64,000 nucleotides of DNA, taken from Candidatus Saccharimonadota bacterium. GTDB taxonomy: Bacteria; Patescibacteriota; Saccharimonadia; Saccharimonadales; Saccharimonadaceae. Numbering within the stretch: the stretch's first letter is position 1; each line of letters opens with the position of its first letter. A model generated the notes under the pieces. That model saw only the letters and a program-made list of their open reading frames with translations, was not told where the DNA came from and made no database searches. The position numbers and the translations under genes are program-made. The stretch lies in the NCBI GenBank assembly GCA_017513185.1, contig JAFXGL010000003.1:1-64000 (forward strand). The letters run 5' to 3'. Of the stretch, positions 60,553 through 64,000 are shown piece by piece.

Positions 60553-60608
60553 AAATAATCCTATATAGTTTTGTTAGTTTAGCAAGTATTTGGTTTATTA
60601 TACCGCAC

Positions 60609-60757
60609 TTTTCCACCGAAAGCAAGAAGTTTTCCACATGTTGAACAGGTTGGGCGAGAAAAAGTGGAAAAACTCTTCCCTGTTAAATAATTCTTTATTA
60701 TAAAATAAAAAATCGTGGATGAAACCTGTGGAAAACTTTGGGAAGGTGGGTTATAAT
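60609..60757. promoter_or_regulatory. DnaA-box cluster and dnaA promoter
   Basis: Between rpmH and dnaA: TTTTCCACA (60630-60638), the same motif reversed at 60727-60735, and weaker copies near 60609, 60664 and 60714. The -10 TATAAT at 60752-60757 lies beside the 60727 box. SD AGGAGG (about 60770) precedes the GTG of dnaA. This suits autoregulation of dnaA; it may also be part of a bipartite origin. Confidence 0.75.
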
Positions 60758-60787
60758 TAAGGATATTAAAGGAGGTCGAAAAATCCA

Positions 60788-62158
60788 GTGTTTGATGTAT
60801 TCCAGAATGTACTAGCTGAAGTTCAAAAAGAACTGAGCGAAATGGCGTTTAAGACGTGGTTTAAGAACGTAACGCTAGTGGAGCTAGATAAGGAAGCAAA
60901 GACGGCGACGATTGGGGTGCCGAATGTGTTTTTGATTAAGACTTTGGAAGATAAATATAGTGGGATGCTGCTGGAGGCCTTTAAACATAATAATATTGAG
61001 CTAGAGCATCTGGATTTTGTGATTAAGTCTAGTAAGAATACGAAGGTGAAGGCACGAGAGGTGCGCGGTGAAGAGCGAGTAAAATCGACAAGAGAGATAG
61101 TTGAGCATGCGCAACCATTAAAGATGGTAGAAAATAAGGCGACGACAGGGCTGAGCCCACAATATACACTAGATAATTTTGTAGTGGGAAGTAGTAATGA
61201 GCTGGCAGCGGGGGTGGCAAAGCTGATTGTGCAAAATCCGGGCGATAAGCGGTTTAACCCATTTTTCCTGTATGGTGGGCCGGGGCTAGGTAAGACGCAC
61301 TTGGTGCAAGCGATTGGTAATGCGATTGTTGAGAAAGACCCGAGTAAGAAGGTACTATATGTGACGACGAATCAGTTTTATTCGGAGTTTATTAATGCAC
61401 TAATGAAGAAGCGCGGGGAGGACTTTGTAAAGAAATACCGTGCGCTAGACGTACTGATTGTGGATGATATTCAAATGATTATGGGGAAAGACCGGAGCCA
61501 GGAAGAATTCTTTAATATCTTTAACGATTTACATTTGGCGAATAAACAGATTATTATTACGAGCGACCGGTTGCCGGAACAGATTAAGACACTAGATCCG
61601 AGGCTATCGAGTAGGTTGCGAGCGGGGGGAGCATATGATATACAGTTCCCTGGGTTTGAGGATAGATGTGCAATCTTGAAGGCAAAGGCGGAGTTTATGG
61701 GGCAAGACATTGAAGATGCGGCGATTGAATATCTAGCTGAGAATATCAAGACAAATATCCGTGAACTAGACGGCGCTTTCCAACAGTTGATGTTGATGGT
61801 GGAAATTAAGGGGATGTCACCGCTAGAGCTGATAAACGAAGGGTATATTACTAGTACTAACACGCGACGACCAAGAAACGTGACGGCAAGAACAATCGTA
61901 GAAAAAGTAGCAAAGTATTACAACCTAACTGTGGTGGAGATGACGGGGCGAAGTAGAGTCTCAAACATTAAGACGGCACGACAAGTGGCGATGTATTTAA
62001 TGTCGAAAGACCTTGGGATGAGTACGCCGAAGATTGCACCGGAAGTAGGAGTGAAAGACCACACTACGGTGATGAATGGGATAAAGAAGATTGAACGAGA
62101 CCAAAAGAACGACCTGCGTCTGCGTGACCAAGTAGAACAGATTCGGGAGAGCCTATAA
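60788..62158 (+). CDS. dnaA: Chromosomal replication initiator protein DnaA
   Basis: 456 residues, start GTG. Domain I (1-85, FDVFQNVLAEVQKELSEMAF), short variable linker (86-125), AAA+ domain with Walker A GPGLGKT (164-170), Walker B VLIVDDIQMI (about 225) and sensor region, then DNA-binding domain IV with the signature MSTPKIAPEVGVKDHTTVMN (HTTV). The DnaA-trio-binding residues of the AAA+ initiator-specific motif cannot be judged by eye. Ends one base before oriC. Confidence 0.99.
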   Translation: MFDVFQNVLAEVQKELSEMAFKTWFKNVTLVELDKEAKTATIGVPNVFLIKTLEDKYSGMLLEAFKHNNIELEHLDFVIKSSKNTKVKAREVRGEERVKSTREIVEHAQPLKMVENKATTGLSPQYTLDNFVVGSSNELAAGVAKLIVQNPGDKRFNPFFLYGGPGLGKTHLVQAIGNAIVEKDPSKKVLYVTTNQFYSEFINALMKKRGEDFVKKYRALDVLIVDDIQMIMGKDRSQEEFFNIFNDLHLANKQIIITSDRLPEQIKTLDPRLSSRLRAGGAYDIQFPGFEDRCAILKAKAEFMGQDIEDAAIEYLAENIKTNIRELDGAFQQLMLMVEIKGMSPLELINEGYITSTNTRRPRNVTARTIVEKVAKYYNLTVVEMTGRSRVSNIKTARQVAMYLMSKDLGMSTPKIAPEVGVKDHTTVMNGIKKIERDQKNDLRLRDQVEQIRESL

Positions 62159-62472
62159 TGAACAAAGTAGAAAAATTGTGGAAAAACTTGCGAAAAAGTT
62201 TGTGGGAAATTTGCGAAATAGCTGTGTGTAAAATGGTGGAAAAGGACAATTTTGGACGATTTACGACTTTTTGGCTGTGGAATTTCGGGTTTAACTGTGG
62301 AGTAAGTATGAACTTCTGCGAAAATCATTGCCGTTGTAGTGGAAAAAGTCTACAGATAGATAAACTATACAAATCGGAGGTTTCCACAGTTTCCACATAG
62401 CTTATTACTACTATTACTAAATAATATATTAATTAATAAAAGACGGGATTATATAAAAGAAAGGACAAAATC
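62158..62472. other. oriC: Probable chromosomal origin oriC (dnaA-dnaN spacer)
   Basis: A 315-bp spacer rich in TGTGGAAA-type boxes: 62177-62185, 62201-62209, 62276-62284, with further GTGGA elements near 62235, 62296 and 62336. It ends with two tandem boxes and an AT-rich tract. A frame of 80 codons (62158-62400) crosses it but is composed of box repeats and is not treated as a gene. Confidence 0.85.
62380..62440 (+). promoter_or_regulatory. DnaA-box pair plus DnaA-trio unwinding element
   Basis: GTTTCCACA occurs twice head-to-tail without a gap (62380-62388, 62389-62397). Then TAGC, and six triplets TTA TTA CTA CTA TTA CTA (62402-62419), followed by AT-only DNA to about 62440. This is the order box, short spacer, trio, AT-rich DUE described for the B. 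subtilis basal unwinding system. Confidence 0.75.
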
Positions 62473-63579
62473 ATGGAAATAGAAGTTGACTCGAGTAAAC
62501 TAACCAAAGCTTTAAACGTAGTAAGTAGAACTGCGGTAGGTGGAAAAGCAACATTACCGATACTGAGTAATGTATTAGTAAGAGTAGATGATGGAAAGGT
62601 AAGCCTCACTACTACCAACCTAGACATGGCAGTGGTGGATTATTTGCCGGTAAGTGCAAGCAAAAATGGGGTGATTACGGTGCCAGCGAAGCTGTTAGCG
62701 GAATTTGTGGCGAACCTACCAAAGGGAGTGCCGGTAAAGATGACGGTGGAGGGGATGAAAGTGCTGACGGTGGCTGGTAAGTATAATTCAGTACTGAATG
62801 GGACGGCGGCGGATGATTTTCCGGAGCTGCCGGAGATTGACGAAGTGAAAATGGTGAAGTTTAAGATGGGGGTAGCGGAGTTTAAGGCGGGGGTGACGCA
62901 AGTGATGGTGGCGAGTTCGAACGATATGACGCGACCGGCGCTGACGGGTGTGTATTTTAATACGGATGGAGGGGCGCTATATATTGCGGCGACGGATGGG
63001 TATAGATTGGCTGAGAAGCAGTTTATTGAGAAGGTAGAGAGTGAAGTGAAGGCGATAGTGCCGGCCAGTTCCCTGTCAGAAGTGATGAGATCGCTGAGTG
63101 ATGAAGAAGATGAAATTGAAATTTTGTTTGATGAGACGCAGGTGAGGTTTAGGTTTGGTGAGATTGAAATCACTTCTAAACTAATTGATGGGAGTTTCCC
63201 GGATTATCGACAGCTGATTCCGAAAGCGGCAGAGGCTGAAGTGACGCTAGAGAAAGCGGAGCTGGTGCGGGTGACGAAGCTAGCGGCATTATTTGCGCGC
63301 GAAGCAGGCGGGTCGATTGTACTAGAGGCGAAGACGGCAACTGGGACCTTCTCGGTGGCGTCAGTAGCGAATGAGTTTGGTGAGAATACATCGGAGATTG
63401 AGACGGAAGTGGAAAAAGATGAACGGGTGACACTGAACTCACGTTTCTTAATTGATGCATTGAATGCAGTGGACGAGGATAAGGTGATGTTAGGGTTTTC
63501 TGGGAAGCTAAGTCCGATAATCGTAAGAAACGAGAAGAGTAAGAAATATACGCATATTATTATGCCGTTGAAGTCGTAA
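62473..63579 (+). CDS. dnaN: DNA polymerase III beta subunit (sliding clamp)
   Basis: 368 residues in three similar domains. TLPILSNVLVRVDDGKVSLT, ATDGYRLAEKQF and the C-terminal YTHIIMPLKS are clamp hallmarks. The ring tethers the replicase to DNA. Weak SD AAAGGA. The stop overlaps the recF start (TAATG). Confidence 0.98.
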   Translation: MEIEVDSSKLTKALNVVSRTAVGGKATLPILSNVLVRVDDGKVSLTTTNLDMAVVDYLPVSASKNGVITVPAKLLAEFVANLPKGVPVKMTVEGMKVLTVAGKYNSVLNGTAADDFPELPEIDEVKMVKFKMGVAEFKAGVTQVMVASSNDMTRPALTGVYFNTDGGALYIAATDGYRLAEKQFIEKVESEVKAIVPASSLSEVMRSLSDEEDEIEILFDETQVRFRFGEIEITSKLIDGSFPDYRQLIPKAAEAEVTLEKAELVRVTKLAALFAREAGGSIVLEAKTATGTFSVASVANEFGENTSEIETEVEKDERVTLNSRFLIDALNAVDEDKVMLGFSGKLSPIIVRNEKSKKYTHIIMPLKS

Positions 63580-64000
63580 TGATTATAAAGGGATGTAAGC
63601 TAACAAATTTCAGGAGTCATGAGTTTTTTGAGCTGAAATGTTGGAAAGAGACGACGATGATTTCTGGGGAGAATGGGGGTGGGAAAACGTCGATACTGGA
63701 GGCGATTTATGAGTGCCTGAGAGGAAAAAGTTTCCGGGCGGTGGATAGAGAGATTTTGCGGCGAGGGGCGGAGTTTTATCGAGTGGAGCTGGAATATATG
63801 AATGGGGAGAAGGTGGTAGTAGTGTATGAAAGAGATGGAAAGAAGTCGTTTCTAGTGGGGGATAAAAAGACGGCGAGACTACCGAAAAAGTACCGATACC
63901 CGGTGGTGCTGTTTGAGCCGGATGACTTGAACTTAGTGAGTAGTTCCCCGTCGCACAAGCGAGAGTATTTTGACCGGAGCTTTGGGCAGCTAAGTGATGG
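63579..64000 (+). CDS. recF: DNA replication and repair protein RecF (partial, runs off window)
   Basis: The first about 140 codons are present. It starts MIIKGCKLTNFRSHEFFELK, with Walker A GENGGGKTS (30-38), and continues FEPDDLNLVSSSPSHKREYFD, the family's conserved region. An ABC-type SMC-like ATPase that loads RecA at gaps. Coupled to dnaN by a one-base overlap. The C-terminal part lies outside. Confidence 0.95.
   Translation, partial: MIIKGCKLTNFRSHEFFELKCWKETTMISGENGGGKTSILEAIYECLRGKSFRAVDREILRRGAEFYRVELEYMNGEKVVVVYERDGKKSFLVGDKKTARLPKKYRYPVVLFEPDDLNLVSSSPSHKREYFDRSFGQLSD

Noticed and set aside
62158..62400. 80-codon frame starting at the dnaA stop (TAATG)
   Set aside because: It lies in the origin, is built from DnaA-box-like repeats, is Cys/Trp/Lys-rich without any family resemblance, and ends at the tandem boxes.
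1..64000. UGA recoded as glycine (SR1/Gracilibacteria code)
   Set aside because: TGA ends the genes at 22312, 25922 and 45434 at family-appropriate positions, and no gene needs to read through TGA.
1..64000. CRISPR array or cas genes
   Set aside because: No regularly spaced direct repeats of 24-40 bp with unique spacers and no Cas motifs. The only regular repeats are the coding ChW units at 53861-54201.

Overview
The window looks like the chromosomal replication-origin region of a Candidatus Saccharibacteria (TM7) genome, or a close Patescibacteria relative. The pointers are the rpmH-rnpA-yidC-jag / dnaA-dnaN-recF order, surface proteins with FISUMP-like, InlB-B-repeat, lamin-tail and ChW domains, a type IV prepilin set, a large cell-surface polysaccharide locus, and the lack of metabolic genes apart from acetate kinase. 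TGA is an ordinary stop (it ends the genes at 22312, 25922 and 45434), so the UGA-glycine code of SR1/Gracilibacteria is excluded. No database search was possible; family names rest on recognised motifs.

Layout. 1-4710: dnaK under a perfect CIRCE operator, flanked on both sides by broken pieces of FISUMP-type surface protein genes. 4727-7394: a CtpE-like P-type ATPase, then about 220 bp that look like a promoter, a strongly folded RNA and a terminator. 7394-12771: a DUF308-like membrane protein, acetate kinase with a cysteine-rich tail, a methyltransferase, a small membrane protein, and a three-gene operon with a flavoprotein of the disulfide-reductase fold that has lost both redox cysteines. 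12853-20035: a lamin-tail surface protein, initiator tRNA, a type IV prepilin-like cluster with three single-pass helical proteins, and a DivIC/FtsB-like protein. 20036-22274: a small accessory patch (orphan CdiA-CT-like nuclease, IS3-type transposase) ending at a CAU tRNA. 22312-28709: AEC transporter, a small basic protein, MurC, a membrane-anchored thioredoxin-like protein and a class V aminotransferase. 28709-53820: the surface polysaccharide locus (GtrA, WaaL/Wzy-like ligase, WbaP-like initiator, galE, ABC exporter, rmlABCD, at least six glycosyltransferases, two large polytopic proteins, TupA-like ATP-grasp). 53823-58442: ChW-repeat wall protein, a secreted protein, a stand-alone LexA-type DNA-binding domain and a divergent LytR-CpsA-Psr ligase. 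58480-64000: jag, yidC, rnpA, rpmH, dnaA, oriC, dnaN and the start of recF.

How it fits together: the polysaccharide genes supply dTDP-rhamnose and UDP-galactose, start a lipid-linked glycan, extend it, export it by a Wzm/Wzt pair or ligate it, and the LCP protein at 56526 could attach it to the wall. Prepilins, ChW and FISUMP proteins would be the proteinaceous surface, as expected for an episymbiont living on a host bacterium.

The strongest window-wide pattern is transcriptional. At least 15 genes have a -10 hexamer ending only 6 or 7 bases before the ATG, so transcription should start at or next to the start codon (leaderless mRNA). A smaller set (dnaK, ackA, rmlA, galE, dnaA, the 67-residue protein, the transposase) has a classical Shine-Dalgarno instead.
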